Source: Salipiger abyssi (GTDB lineage: Bacteria; Pseudomonadota; Alphaproteobacteria; Rhodobacterales; Rhodobacteraceae). Taken from it: DNA of 64,000 nt. The position numbers and the translations under genes were made by a program. The stretch spans positions 1 to 64,000 of the forward strand of contig NZ_CP015091.1 of assembly GCF_001975705.1 (NCBI RefSeq), given 5' to 3'. Under the pieces are notes generated by a model. It ran no database searches. It worked only from the letters and a program-made list of their open reading frames with translations, and was not told the origin of the DNA. Below are positions 19,360 to 28,460 of this stretch, piece after piece; within the stretch, counting starts at the first letter, position 1; every line of letters starts with the position of its first letter.

Positions 19360-20004
19360 CTAGGACGCCCCCCGCATCCGGCGCCGCCTGGACCGCTCGG
19401 CCCGAAACGCCTCGCCGAACCGCGAAAAGCTCATCTGAAGCACGGAGCCCCGCCACGGAGAGCCCTCTCCGCTGCCGGACATCAACGGCGCTTTCGGCCC
19501 TGTCGCATAATGAATGACCAGCCGCGTATGACGCCCGGGATCCGAGGCCTTCAGCCGGTACTGCCGCGCCCCGCTCCACCCGACGCTGTCCGCCATCTGC
19601 GGCAGCCGTTCCTCAGAAAGCCATTCGGCAAAAACATCGCTGTCGCCTTCGGCCACGTCATGGGCCTCGCAGTGCAGGTATTTCGCCGCCGGGTCAGGCT
19701 CGCCCATCTGCCCGATCTCGGTACCGAGAAACCGGCTGACCGTGGTCAGGTGGCGGATCATCCATTTTGTCTCGTCGCTCGGCTCGACCATGAGCCGCTC
19801 GAATTCCGGCGTGCGCAGCGCATCGAGATCGGCCATCTCGTAGAGCACAAGACAGCCGTAATCATCGACCGAATGGTAACGCTGCGCGCCAAGAAACCCC
19901 GGCACCGCCATGCGGTCGGGAATATGCTCGGTCTCGCACCAGGTCTTGAATCTCGCCTCCCAGTCCGGCGCCGGCCGCAATTTGACAAAAAGGATCGCAC
20001 TCAT
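19360..20004 (-). CDS. EthD-like / dimeric alpha-beta-barrel protein, paralogue 2
   Basis: A 214-residue protein related to the one at 17046-17711: both begin with a short strand followed by a W-E-x-RF-x-TW motif and an EHIPDRM/DHIPVRM turn, and both carry PSDETKWM. The second half is more diverged (FAEWLSEERLPQMAD in place of the DHIP motif). It ends in a basic RSRRRRMRG tail. It stands alone on the minus strand, possibly with the LysR gene upstream. Function unknown; involvement with the same catabolic substrate is inferred from similarity. Confidence 0.75.
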   Translation of the reverse strand: MSAILFVKLRPAPDWEARFKTWCETEHIPDRMAVPGFLGAQRYHSVDDYGCLVLYEMADLDALRTPEFERLMVEPSDETKWMIRHLTTVSRFLGTEIGQMGEPDPAAKYLHCEAHDVAEGDSDVFAEWLSEERLPQMADSVGWSGARQYRLKASDPGRHTRLVIHYATGPKAPLMSGSGEGSPWRGSVLQMSFSRFGEAFRAERSRRRRMRGAS

Positions 20005-20105
20005 CCGATGCGGGCACTCCTGCGGAAACTCAGCCCGACAAGCCTAGAGGAGTTCGCCGCGCGGGAAAAAGACTCCGGATGTCCGCTCTCATATCCCGGC
20101 GATAT

Positions 20106-20999
20106 TCAGATCGAGGACAACTGCGCCGCCACCCGCACGAAGCGGCGGATCGCCTGCGCATCGGCATGCCGCCGGTAGGCCAGCGACAAGGGCACCCGCA
20201 GCCGGTCCTGCTGGCGCAGGGGCCGGAAGGCAAGCTGCGTCGAGCCCACCGTCTCCAGCGATTTCGGCAGCAGGGTCACCCCGAACCCCGCCGCGACGAG
20301 GTGAACGGCGGGCAGAATACGGATCGTCTCCTCGGAAATCCTCGGGTGGAAGCCGGCCTGCTCGCAATGCGCCTCGATATGCGGCCAGATGCTGAGCGAG
20401 ACCCCCTGCCCGTAACGGATGAAACTCTGCTCGCGCAGATCCGCGAGCGCAATCTCCTCGTGATCCGCAAAGGGCGAGCCCAGCGGCAGCGCCACCACCA
20501 GATCCTCCATATCGATGCCCATGAAGGCCACGGTCTCCGACCCCTCGGGATCGACGCGCAGAAAGGCCGCGTCGATCATCTCCTGCTCCAGCGCCACCAG
20601 CAGATCGTGGTTGTTGCCCTCCTCGATCTTGAAGTCGATCAGCGGGTATTCCGAACGGCAGGTGCGGATGATCTCCAGCGCCTTCTTGTGCAGCGACGAC
20701 GAATTCGTCAGGCCGACACGGATATTGCCCTCCTTGCCCATGTCGAATTCCTGCACCCGCCGTACCGCGTTGTCGGCGGCCGACAGCACCTTGCGCGCCT
20801 CGTTCAGGAACACCCGGCCCGCCGCGTTGAGCTTGACGCTGCGCGGATTGCGCTGAAGCAGCTGCACGCCGATCTCGCGTTCCAGCGACTGGATCTGCTG
20901 GCTCAGCGGCGGCTGCTGGATGCCCAGACGCTGCGCCGCGCGCGTGATGTGCTCCTCTTCGGCCACGGCAACGAAATACCGCAAATGGCGAAGCTCCAT
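20106..20999 (-). CDS. LysR family transcriptional regulator
   Basis: A 297-residue LysR regulator of the CatR/BenM-like type. The N-terminal HTH begins MELRHLRYFVAVAEEEHITR and continues LGIQQPPLSQQIQSLEREIG. The effector domain carries the family's usual central and C-terminal strands (VHLVAAGFGVTLLPKSL). CatR/BenM relatives respond to aromatic-acid catabolites. It is divergent from the FMN alpha-hydroxy-acid dehydrogenase at 21097, whose promoter it probably controls. Confidence 0.92.
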   Translation of the reverse strand: MELRHLRYFVAVAEEEHITRAAQRLGIQQPPLSQQIQSLEREIGVQLLQRNPRSVKLNAAGRVFLNEARKVLSAADNAVRRVQEFDMGKEGNIRVGLTNSSSLHKKALEIIRTCRSEYPLIDFKIEEGNNHDLLVALEQEMIDAAFLRVDPEGSETVAFMGIDMEDLVVALPLGSPFADHEEIALADLREQSFIRYGQGVSLSIWPHIEAHCEQAGFHPRISEETIRILPAVHLVAAGFGVTLLPKSLETVGSTQLAFRPLRQQDRLRVPLSLAYRRHADAQAIRRFVRVAAQLSSI

Positions 21000-21042
21000 G
21001 ATCCCCTCCCTTATACTCCCCGGATATTCTTCAAGACTGAGC

Positions 21043-21069
21043 CGATAGTTTTCAACATGAATCCTATCG
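21043..21069. promoter_or_regulatory. Inverted repeat in the LysR / hydroxy-acid dehydrogenase divergent promoter
   Basis: CGATAG (21043-21048) and CTATCG (21064-21069) form an inverted pair with 15 bases between them, in the 97-base gap between the divergent LysR and FMN-enzyme genes. Position and symmetry fit a LysR recognition site. Binding is inferred. Confidence 0.5.
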
Positions 21070-21096
21070 TTACGGTTCTGCTACGGAGGATTTTCC

Positions 21097-22161
21097 ATGG
21101 CAGACACATCCGACTGGCCGACGCTGGCCGCCCTTTCACAAGCCGCGCGCGACAGGCTTCCCCAGGCGCATTGGGATTACCTGATGGGCGGGGCCGAGAG
21201 CGAGACCACGCTGCGCCGCAACGCGGCCGATTTCGAGCGGATCGCCCTGATGCCGGGGGCGCTGCGCGACGTTCGGCAGGTCGATCTGTCGACCACCGTC
21301 ATGGGCCGCAAGCTCGCCCTGCCGATCTTTCCCACCGCCATCGGTTCGCTCGATCTGCTGCACCCCGAGGGCGCCACGGCTTCGGCGCGGGCGGCGGTGG
21401 CGGCAGGCACAACCGCCTGCACCGGCATCCTGTCGAAACCGAGCTTTGAGGCGGTGGCGGCGGAGGCCGGCGGTCCCCTGCTCTTCCAGCTCTACATTCG
21501 CGGCGATGAAGCCTGGCTCGCCGACACGCTGAAACGGGCCGAGGCGGCGGGGTTCTTCGGCATCGCGCTGACCGTGGACTCCCCGGTCTATGGCCGCCGC
21601 GAGCGCGACATCGCCAACGGCTTTTCCTCGCGCCGCGCCCCCGATCGCGCCGCGCTGCCCAACACGCCCGACGCCACCCGCGCCGCCTATCAGGCCGCCG
21701 TGAGCTGGGAGATCCTGCCCAAGCTGCGCGAGATGACACGCCTGCCCATCGCGCTCAAGGGCATCATGAGCGTCGAGGACGCGCTGCGCGGCGTAGAGCT
21801 GGGTGCGGATGCGATCTATGTTTCGAACCATGGCGGGCGGCAGCTCGATCACGCGCCCTCGGCATTGGCGCAACTGGGACGCATCGCCGCCGCCGTCAAT
21901 GGCCGCGCCGAGATCCTCTTCGACAGCGGCGTGACACGGGGCAGCGATGTGGTGAAGGCGCTGGCGCTCGGCGCCTCGGCGGTGGGACTGGGCAAGCTTC
22001 AGGGGCTGGCGCTGGCCGCCGGTGGCGAGGCCGGGGTGCGCCAGCTTCTTGCCCTGCTCGCCCAGGAGATCGCGGCCACCATGGCGCTGGTCGGCGCGAC
22101 CCGGCTCAGCGAACTGACGCCCGCCTGCCTGACATCCTCTGACGTGCCAATCCTGCCCTGA
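21097..22161 (+). CDS. FMN-dependent alpha-hydroxy-acid dehydrogenase/oxidase
   Basis: A 354-residue TIM-barrel flavoprotein that oxidises 2-hydroxy acids to 2-keto acids (family of L-lactate, mandelate and glycolate enzymes). The catalytic residues are intact: the active-site His at residue 245 in SNHGGRQLDH, FQLY and LTVDSPVYGRRERD segments, the Lys in ALKGIMS, and FDSGVTRGSDVVKALALGA for FMN phosphate. GGAGGATTTTCC precedes the ATG. The gene is divergent from a LysR regulator and convergent with aldehyde dehydrogenase and ThDP decarboxylase genes, which could process its keto-acid product as in the mandelate pathway. Confidence 0.92.
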   Translation: MADTSDWPTLAALSQAARDRLPQAHWDYLMGGAESETTLRRNAADFERIALMPGALRDVRQVDLSTTVMGRKLALPIFPTAIGSLDLLHPEGATASARAAVAAGTTACTGILSKPSFEAVAAEAGGPLLFQLYIRGDEAWLADTLKRAEAAGFFGIALTVDSPVYGRRERDIANGFSSRRAPDRAALPNTPDATRAAYQAAVSWEILPKLREMTRLPIALKGIMSVEDALRGVELGADAIYVSNHGGRQLDHAPSALAQLGRIAAAVNGRAEILFDSGVTRGSDVVKALALGASAVGLGKLQGLALAAGGEAGVRQLLALLAQEIAATMALVGATRLSELTPACLTSSDVPILP

Positions 22162-22163
22162 GC

Positions 22164-23615
22164 TCAGCCGGCGCCCGCGACGCCGACATTCTGATAGACC
22201 TGTTTCAGCTCCTGGAAGTCGTGCAGCCCCTCATGGCCATAGAGCCGGCCCAGCCCGCTCTGACGGTAGCCGCCCGCCTCGGCCTCGGCATTGAGCTTGC
22301 CGTGATCGTTCAGCCAGACCACCCCGTCACGCAGCGCCCGCGCGACGCGGAAGCCACGCGCGCCGTCGCGGGTCCAGACGCTGGCCGACAGGCCAAAACT
22401 CGTGTGATTGGCCATGGCCACCGCCTCGGCCTCGGTCTCGAACCGTTCCAGCACGATGAAGGGGCCGAATATCTCTTCCTGGCAAAAGAACGCGCCGGTG
22501 TCGTTATGCGCCACCAGGCTCGGCAGCAGAAAGGCCCCGTCGCGGCGGGCATCGTCGGGCACGCCGCCCGGCACGATCACCTCGGCGCTGGAGGCCAGCG
22601 CCTCCTGAATGCGCGCATGCACCGTGTCGCGCGCCGCGAGGTCGATCATCGGCCCCATCTGCGCGCCCTTTTCCATGCCGCCCGCGACCACGATCTTGCC
22701 CACCGCCGCCGTCAGCGCGGCCTTCATCTCGTCATAGCGCGACCCATGGACGAGGATGCGCCGCGCCGCCACGCATTGCTGCCCTGAAATGGCAATCGCA
22801 GCGCCCACCAGCTTGGGCGCGATATCGGCGATATCGGCATCCTCGAAAACGATGCAGCAGGATTTGCCACCCAGCTCCAGCGACACCCGTTTCAGCGTCT
22901 CGGAGGCCGCCGCCATGATGCGCTTGCCGATGGCGGTCGAGCCGGTGAAGCTGATCATCTCCACATCCGGATGCGCCACCATGCGCTGCGCCGCCGCGTG
23001 GCCGCTTTCCATGATCATATTGACGATGCCCGCCGGCAGCGCCGCGATATCGGTCAGCCGTTTCAGCACTGCCGCCGAAATCAGCGAAGTCTGCGCGGCG
23101 GGCTTGATCACCGCGCTGCACCCGGCAGCCAGCGCCGGGGCCAGCGAGCGTGCCATGAGCGAGACCGGCGCGTTCCACGGCACGATGATGCCGACCACGC
23201 CGATGGGCTCGCGCAGCATCGAGGCGAACTCGCCCGGTGCCATCTCGACCAGCCCGCCGGTCGAGGCGCGCGCCAGCCCGGCATAGTAGCGGATCACGCT
23301 GGCGGTCTTCACCACCTCGTTGCGCGCCTGCCCCAGCACCTTGCCGTTTTCCTGCGACAGCAGCGTGCCGAGCGTATCGGCGTCGCGCTCCAGCGCGTCG
23401 GCCCAGGCCAGCAGCACCGTCTGGCGCAGGCGCGGCGATTGCGCCCAGGCGCCGGTGTCGAAGGCCACGCGCGCAGCATCGACCGCCGCGTCCAGCTCGG
23501 CCACGCCACCGTCGGCGAACCGCCCGACCAACGCGCCGGTCGCGGGATCGCGGCGCTCGTGCCAGCCCGAAGCGGGGCGCCAGTCGCCGCCGATATGATG
23601 CAATGCTTCCAGCAT
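22164..23615 (-). CDS. Aldehyde dehydrogenase family protein
   Basis: A 483-residue NAD(P)-dependent aldehyde dehydrogenase with catalytic Cys at about residue 281 (GQQCVAARR), Glu at about 247 (LELGGKSC), and IVPWNAPVSLMARSLAPALA for cofactor binding. I chose the ATG at 23615 because GGAGGACACC precedes it; an alternative ATG at 23633 overlaps the upstream stop. It follows the ThDP decarboxylase gene by 14 bases and so could oxidise the aldehyde which that enzyme releases. Its C-terminal end is unusual: YRQSGLGRLYGHEGLHDF in place of the common GGxKxSGxGRE loop. Confidence 0.9.
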   Translation of the reverse strand: MLEALHHIGGDWRPASGWHERRDPATGALVGRFADGGVAELDAAVDAARVAFDTGAWAQSPRLRQTVLLAWADALERDADTLGTLLSQENGKVLGQARNEVVKTASVIRYYAGLARASTGGLVEMAPGEFASMLREPIGVVGIIVPWNAPVSLMARSLAPALAAGCSAVIKPAAQTSLISAAVLKRLTDIAALPAGIVNMIMESGHAAAQRMVAHPDVEMISFTGSTAIGKRIMAAASETLKRVSLELGGKSCCIVFEDADIADIAPKLVGAAIAISGQQCVAARRILVHGSRYDEMKAALTAAVGKIVVAGGMEKGAQMGPMIDLAARDTVHARIQEALASSAEVIVPGGVPDDARRDGAFLLPSLVAHNDTGAFFCQEEIFGPFIVLERFETEAEAVAMANHTSFGLSASVWTRDGARGFRVARALRDGVVWLNDHGKLNAEAEAGGYRQSGLGRLYGHEGLHDFQELKQVYQNVGVAGAG

Positions 23616-23629
23616 GGGTGTCCTCCTCG

Positions 23630-25429
23630 TCATTCCAGCGCGGTGATCACTTCGACCACCGCAAGCCCGCCCTTGCGGACATGTTCCGCCGCTTCGGCCA
23701 GCACCTCCGCCAGCCGCGCGCCCTCCTCCACCGGCCCCGCCGCAAAGGCGCCGAAGCTGCGCGCGAGCGAGGTCAGATCGACATCGGGGTCGCGGGTGGT
23801 CTGGCCGATATGGGCGGTGGCGGCGGAGCGGCCGCGCTGATGCGCGATCTCGCGCTGGTGCAGCTCGTCATTGCCCCAGGAGCGGTTGTTGAGCAGCACC
23901 AGCAGCAGCGGCACCTCGTGATGCATGGCGCTCCAGAGCGCACCGGGGGTCATCATGAAATCGCCGTCGCCGATCATCGCAACCGGCAGCTTGCCGCTGC
24001 CCTTGAGCCCCAGCGCCGCGCCCACGGCAGCGCCCGCGCCATAGCCGACGCCACCGCCGCCGTCGCCGCCCAGATACTGACCGGCATGGTCGAATTTCCA
24101 GTATCCCTCGGGCCAGGTGCGGTGATTGCGCACGACCAGACACCAGTCGTCCTGCTTGACCGCCTGATAGACCTCCTGCGTCACCCGCGAGAGCGGGATC
24201 GGGCTTTCCGACCAGCGGCTCTCCAGCGCCTTGGCGCGCTTTTCGGTGAGCGCGGTCTTGCGGGTGGCAAGCTCCGCGCGCCTTGTCTCTGCGGTGGCAG
24301 CAACTTCCGGCGTCAGGCGCGCCTCGACCTCGGTCACCAGCGCCTCCAGCGTCAGGAACGGATCGGAGAGCAGATGCAGGTCGCTCGGCGCGGTCGGACC
24401 GCCGAAGCGCGACCAGGAATTGCCGAAATGATCATTCAGCGACACGTCGATGACCTTGGCCTCATCGGCGGCGCTGCCCACCCCCATAATGCCGCTGCGC
24501 TTGGCACCGTAACCGCCGGTCGCCGCTGTCACATCCCGGCAATCGAGGCAGAGCAGCACATCGGCGCGGCTGCGAATCTCGCGGTCGCCGCTGAGGTTCT
24601 GCGGATGATCCGTCGCCAGACAGACAATCGACCGATCGTCGATATAGGCCGCGCCCAGCAGCTCCACCAGCCGCGCCAGCGGCGGGGTGACCCGTGCCTC
24701 GGTGCCGAACTGGCCGCCGATGATCAGCGGAAGCTCGGCGCCCAGCAGCAGGTCGGCGGCCTGTCTCACCAGCTCGGGATGCGGATAGACCGCGTGCGGC
24801 GCCTGATAGCGCGGCAGCTCCGGATCGGGCAGCACCAGATCGTCAGCGCGCTGCTCCTGATGGCCCGCGTCGATGGAGACATAGGTCGGACCCATCGGCG
24901 CCGTCAGCGCCTTGCGGCGCGCGGTCAGCATGGACTCGAGTGTCGCCGCGATGGTCGGCGGTTCGTCGGTCCATTTCACGTAAGGCCGGACCAGATCGCC
25001 CTGCGTGTTGGCCGAATGCGCCCAGTCGATAAAGCGCCGCTGCTCGGGGTCGGCGGGGCCGCTGCCGCCGAGGATCAGCAGCGGCACCTGATCGCAGAAG
25101 GCGTTGAAGATCGCCATGGAGCCGCTCATCAGCCCCACGAGGTTGTGCAGGATCGCCACTGCCGGTTTGCGCGTCGCCTTCCAGTAGCCATGCGCCATGG
25201 CGATGGCGATCATCTCATGGGTGACAAGGCAGATCTCGGGATCGCGGTTGCCGTTGTAATTCACCAGCGAGTCATGGATGCCGCGAAAGCTCGATCCGGG
25301 ATTGATGAACACATATTCAGTGCCCATCCGCTCCAGCAGATCGACCACATGGTCCGAACCGTAAAGCCCGTCACCGACCTGTTTCGCGGGATAGCGGAGC
25401 TGCGGGGGGTGTTTCGGCGTATCGTTCAT
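23630..25429 (-). CDS. Thiamine-diphosphate-dependent decarboxylase, benzoylformate-decarboxylase-like
   Basis: A 599-residue ThDP enzyme with the usual Pyr, central and PP domains. The cofactor-activating Glu is residue 72 (THEMIAIAMAHGYWKATRKP). His95 (AILHNL) follows 23 residues later, the same spacing as Glu47-His70 in Pseudomonas benzoylformate decarboxylase, and the NPGSS turn precedes them. The ThDP/Mg motif reads GDGDFMMTPGALWSAMHHE and ends LLNN. The likely reaction is decarboxylation of a 2-keto acid to an aldehyde, with two aldehyde dehydrogenases as operon partners. It overlaps the upstream gene by 4 bases (ATGA). Acetolactate-synthase-like lyases are the alternative. Confidence 0.88.
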   Translation of the reverse strand: MNDTPKHPPQLRYPAKQVGDGLYGSDHVVDLLERMGTEYVFINPGSSFRGIHDSLVNYNGNRDPEICLVTHEMIAIAMAHGYWKATRKPAVAILHNLVGLMSGSMAIFNAFCDQVPLLILGGSGPADPEQRRFIDWAHSANTQGDLVRPYVKWTDEPPTIAATLESMLTARRKALTAPMGPTYVSIDAGHQEQRADDLVLPDPELPRYQAPHAVYPHPELVRQAADLLLGAELPLIIGGQFGTEARVTPPLARLVELLGAAYIDDRSIVCLATDHPQNLSGDREIRSRADVLLCLDCRDVTAATGGYGAKRSGIMGVGSAADEAKVIDVSLNDHFGNSWSRFGGPTAPSDLHLLSDPFLTLEALVTEVEARLTPEVAATAETRRAELATRKTALTEKRAKALESRWSESPIPLSRVTQEVYQAVKQDDWCLVVRNHRTWPEGYWKFDHAGQYLGGDGGGGVGYGAGAAVGAALGLKGSGKLPVAMIGDGDFMMTPGALWSAMHHEVPLLLVLLNNRSWGNDELHQREIAHQRGRSAATAHIGQTTRDPDVDLTSLARSFGAFAAGPVEEGARLAEVLAEAAEHVRKGGLAVVEVITALE

Positions 25430-26892
25430 GCGCCCAGCCCCGGAACCGCAATGTTGAAGGATTTCGTCTCGGTATAGCTCAGCATTTCTTCCAGCCCTTC
25501 CTCACGCCCGACGCCGCTGTTCTTGAGCCCGCCATAGGGCACGCCGACATAATGCGGACCGACGCAGTTCACATAGACGTAGCCCACGCGCAGATGCCGC
25601 GCGAAGGCGAGCGCCCGGTCGATATCCTGTCCGACCACCGCCGCCGTCAGCCCCAGCGGCGAGGCGGCGTCGATGGCGGCGATCTGTGCCGGATCGCTCC
25701 AGCGCAGCGCCGAAAGCACGGGGCCAAAGATCTCCTCGGTGGCCAGCGCCGAGTCCGTTGGCACGTCGCCGAAGAGCGTCGGTTCGATCCAGTAGCCCTC
25801 CGCGAAATCCGCGCCCTCCGGACGCCCGCCGCCGCAAAGCAGCGTTGCGCCGGACTCGCGGCCCTTGGCGATGGCGCCCGAGACCTTGTCGAAATGCGCC
25901 TGGCTGATGAGCGGCCCCATGCCCGCGCCCGCGTCGAACGGATCGCCGACGCGGATCTGGGCCATCCGCGCGCGAACCTTCTCCATCACCTCGTCATAGA
26001 TCGCGTCATGCACCGCCAGCAGGCTGGTCGAACCGCAGGACTGGCCCTGCCACTGGAAATTCATCCCGTCGACCGCGAGCTTTGCCGCCTTGTCGGTATC
26101 GGCATCGGGCATCACGATCATCATGTTCTTGCCGCCCAGCTCGTGGGTCACGCATTTGATCCCGGCACCGGCGGCCCGCGCGCTGATGCGCTGCGCGGTG
26201 CCGACCGAACCGATGAACCCGATGCGTTTCACCTCCGGATGCACGACCAGCGCGTCGCCGGCCTCGGCCCCCGATCCGCTGAGGATATTGACCACTCCGG
26301 CAGGCATCACCTCGCGGCAGATCTCGCCCAGGATCTGCCCGGTGAGCGGCGCCTGATCGGGAGATTTCGCCACCACGGTGTTGCCCATCACCAAGGGCGC
26401 GGCGATGCGCGAGGCAAGGAAAAAGAACGGGTGGTTGAAGGCGACGATGCGCGCCACCACGCCGAAGGGTTCGCGGGTCGAGAAATGCAGATGGCCGGGG
26501 GTGGCCGGGTAGCTGGCGCCCTGCACCGCGTGGCCAAGGCCCGCGTAATATTCCAGCCGGTCGGCGGCGCGCAGCGCATCGCCCAGCATCGGCTTGCGCA
26601 GGTTGCCGGTGTCGCGCGCGTCGAGATCGGCGATTTCCTCGGCGCGGGCACGGATCGCCGCCGCCAGCTTGCGCAGATAGCCGATGCGCCCGTCCATCGA
26701 CATCCCGGCCCAGCCCGGCCCGGCCTGTTGCGCCGCCGCCACCGCAGCCTCGACATCGGCGGCCCCGGCGCGGGCGGCATAGCCCAGCACCGCACCGGTG
26801 GTGGGATCGTAACTCTCCATCCAGCGCCCGTCCGCAGCCTCGACCAGTTCGCCGCCGATCAGCAGCCGCGCACGATACTCGCTCTCCGCCAT
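25426..26892 (-). CDS. Aldehyde dehydrogenase family protein
   Basis: A 488-residue aldehyde dehydrogenase. The catalytic Cys is about residue 286 (GQSCGSTS) and Glu about 251 (HELGGKNMM); the C-terminal loop PYGGLKNSGVGREEG is canonical. It is betaine/vanillin-dehydrogenase-like in length and motifs. It is the first gene of the unit ALDH - ThDP decarboxylase - ALDH and overlaps the decarboxylase start by 4 bases. The presence of two different aldehyde dehydrogenases around one decarboxylase suggests two aldehyde substrates or two steps. Upstream GGGAGGAGTG supports the start. Confidence 0.92.
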   Translation of the reverse strand: MAESEYRARLLIGGELVEAADGRWMESYDPTTGAVLGYAARAGAADVEAAVAAAQQAGPGWAGMSMDGRIGYLRKLAAAIRARAEEIADLDARDTGNLRKPMLGDALRAADRLEYYAGLGHAVQGASYPATPGHLHFSTREPFGVVARIVAFNHPFFFLASRIAAPLVMGNTVVAKSPDQAPLTGQILGEICREVMPAGVVNILSGSGAEAGDALVVHPEVKRIGFIGSVGTAQRISARAAGAGIKCVTHELGGKNMMIVMPDADTDKAAKLAVDGMNFQWQGQSCGSTSLLAVHDAIYDEVMEKVRARMAQIRVGDPFDAGAGMGPLISQAHFDKVSGAIAKGRESGATLLCGGGRPEGADFAEGYWIEPTLFGDVPTDSALATEEIFGPVLSALRWSDPAQIAAIDAASPLGLTAAVVGQDIDRALAFARHLRVGYVYVNCVGPHYVGVPYGGLKNSGVGREEGLEEMLSYTETKSFNIAVPGLGA

Positions 26893-26963
26893 TCCGGCAC
26901 TCCTCCCTATATCTTCCGCACGGCGCGCTCCTCTGCCGCGCCGTGCGTGTCCTCACCTAAGTT

Positions 26964-26975
26964 CATTCGTGAATG
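26964..26975. promoter_or_regulatory. CATTCGTGAATG inverted repeat before the ALDH-ThDP-ALDH unit
   Basis: Perfect 5-base half-sites CATTC and GAATG flank a 2-base centre in the AT-rich 119-base gap upstream of the ALDH start at 26892. This gap is the first place in the minus-strand run where a separate promoter would fit. Operator function is inferred. Confidence 0.4.
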
Positions 26976-27011
26976 GTTTGATAATACGAAATTTGTCCCG
27001 AATGATACGTG

Positions 27012-28460
27012 TCAGATATTCCGTTGGTCTCTTGCCACGTTCAGCCCGGCGCGTCGCCCCGCGGTGAAGGCCCAGCCCAAATTGTTGCCCTGCCCGACGA
27101 TCACCAGCCCGCCATAGCCCACCGAGCCGGCGGCATAGAGCCCGGGAACCACCGCGCCACCGGCACGCAGCACGCGCAGGTTCTCGTCCACCCGCAGCCC
27201 GCCCATGGTGGTGGAGATCGCCGGGCGCACCGGACCCAGCGCATAGAGCGGCCCTGGCGCCCAGCCTTCGGGGAGCGAGGCCGAGAGCCGCTCGGGCGGC
27301 ATCCCCAGCGCCTGTGCCAGCGCCTCGGGCGAAGCGGCGGACGTGACCAGATCCGGGCGATAACGGCGAAAGTCGCGCAGATAGGCGTGCGCAACGCCCG
27401 GCGCGCTGCAAATCGCATTGGGCGGGGTGTCGAAATGCGCGGCGATGTGGGCATCGAAGACGATATGCGCCTGGCCCTTCGGCTGCCGCGACACCGCGAG
27501 GCCCGGCGCCTTTGTCTCGTCAGTAAAGCGCTCGCCTGCGGCATTGAGCAGGATCGCGCCCTGCCGGAAAAGCGCCGCGTCCGGTGTCAGGTAAGTGGCG
27601 AGAAACGGCATGGTCACCGGCTTCAGCAGCGCTTTCGGCAGGTGTTTCAGCGCCAGCCGCATCGGCTCGGCCAGCCAGCGATGCGGCGGCAGGCGTGTGA
27701 CCAGACTGCCCTGGCCCTCCGGCGGCGGGAAACGCAGCTGACCCGCACGCACGATGTCGCCGTTGAGAATCTCGCCGCCCAGCTTCAGGCCCAGCTCGAA
27801 CCCGGTGCCGACGCTGTGCGGGTTGATCGCGGGCATGGCATCGTATTGCGGCAGGTGGGCGTGGCGCAGCGCCTTGTGGGCGGAGAAATCGCCCGAGGCG
27901 AGAATGATCCCGCGTGTGGCGGTGATGCGTCTGCTACCGGACACGACCCCGGTCACGCGGCCCTCTTCGACGATCAGGTCGTCGACCGCCGCGCCCAGAC
28001 GCAACACGCCCCCCGCGCGCCGGAAGGCGCGGGCGAGGTGAAAGATATAAGAACCTGCATTGGGCAAGGGCACCAGCATCCGGTCGCGACTGGCGCCGGG
28101 GCTGGGGAACGGCCCGCCAAAGGTCACGCCCAGACCGGCCAGCCAGTCGACGGTGGCGGGCGCCTCCTCGGCCAGCAGGCGGGTGAGCGTGGTACTGTTG
28201 CGCTCGGCCTGCGCCTGACCGGCGGTCAGCATGTCGTCGCAATGCCGCTCCGGCGTATCGTCGGCGATGCCCGCGCAACGCTGCGACCACGTGCCCGCCG
28301 CACTGACCAGCCCGGTCGAGATGGCAGTGGTGCCCCCAAGCGCCGGGCGCCGCTCCACCAGAAGCGTCTTGCACCCGCTTTGCGCCGCCGCCGTGGCCGC
28401 CGCGAGCCCCGCGCCGCCGCCGCCCACGACGATCACCTCGTAACGGTCTTCCGCAGGCAT
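27012..28460 (-). CDS. FAD-dependent oxidoreductase, fumarate-reductase/KstD-like flavoprotein
   Basis: A 482-residue flavoprotein. The FAD-binding motif VVGGGGAGLAAA lies at about residues 11-22, with VERRPALGGTTAISTG (second FAD contact) after it. The C-terminal GLYAAGSVGYGG and QGNNLGWAFTAGRRAG segments are typical of the FAD_binding_2 family (fumarate reductase, 3-ketosteroid dehydrogenase, urocanate reductase). No signal peptide is present. The start overlaps the stop of the phthalate-decarboxylase-like gene. It lies at the end of the TctCBA operon and so may reduce or dehydrogenate the imported carboxylate. Confidence 0.88.
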   Translation of the reverse strand: MPAEDRYEVIVVGGGGAGLAAATAAAQSGCKTLLVERRPALGGTTAISTGLVSAAGTWSQRCAGIADDTPERHCDDMLTAGQAQAERNSTTLTRLLAEEAPATVDWLAGLGVTFGGPFPSPGASRDRMLVPLPNAGSYIFHLARAFRRAGGVLRLGAAVDDLIVEEGRVTGVVSGSRRITATRGIILASGDFSAHKALRHAHLPQYDAMPAINPHSVGTGFELGLKLGGEILNGDIVRAGQLRFPPPEGQGSLVTRLPPHRWLAEPMRLALKHLPKALLKPVTMPFLATYLTPDAALFRQGAILLNAAGERFTDETKAPGLAVSRQPKGQAHIVFDAHIAAHFDTPPNAICSAPGVAHAYLRDFRRYRPDLVTSAASPEALAQALGMPPERLSASLPEGWAPGPLYALGPVRPAISTTMGGLRVDENLRVLRAGGAVVPGLYAAGSVGYGGLVIVGQGNNLGWAFTAGRRAGLNVARDQRNI

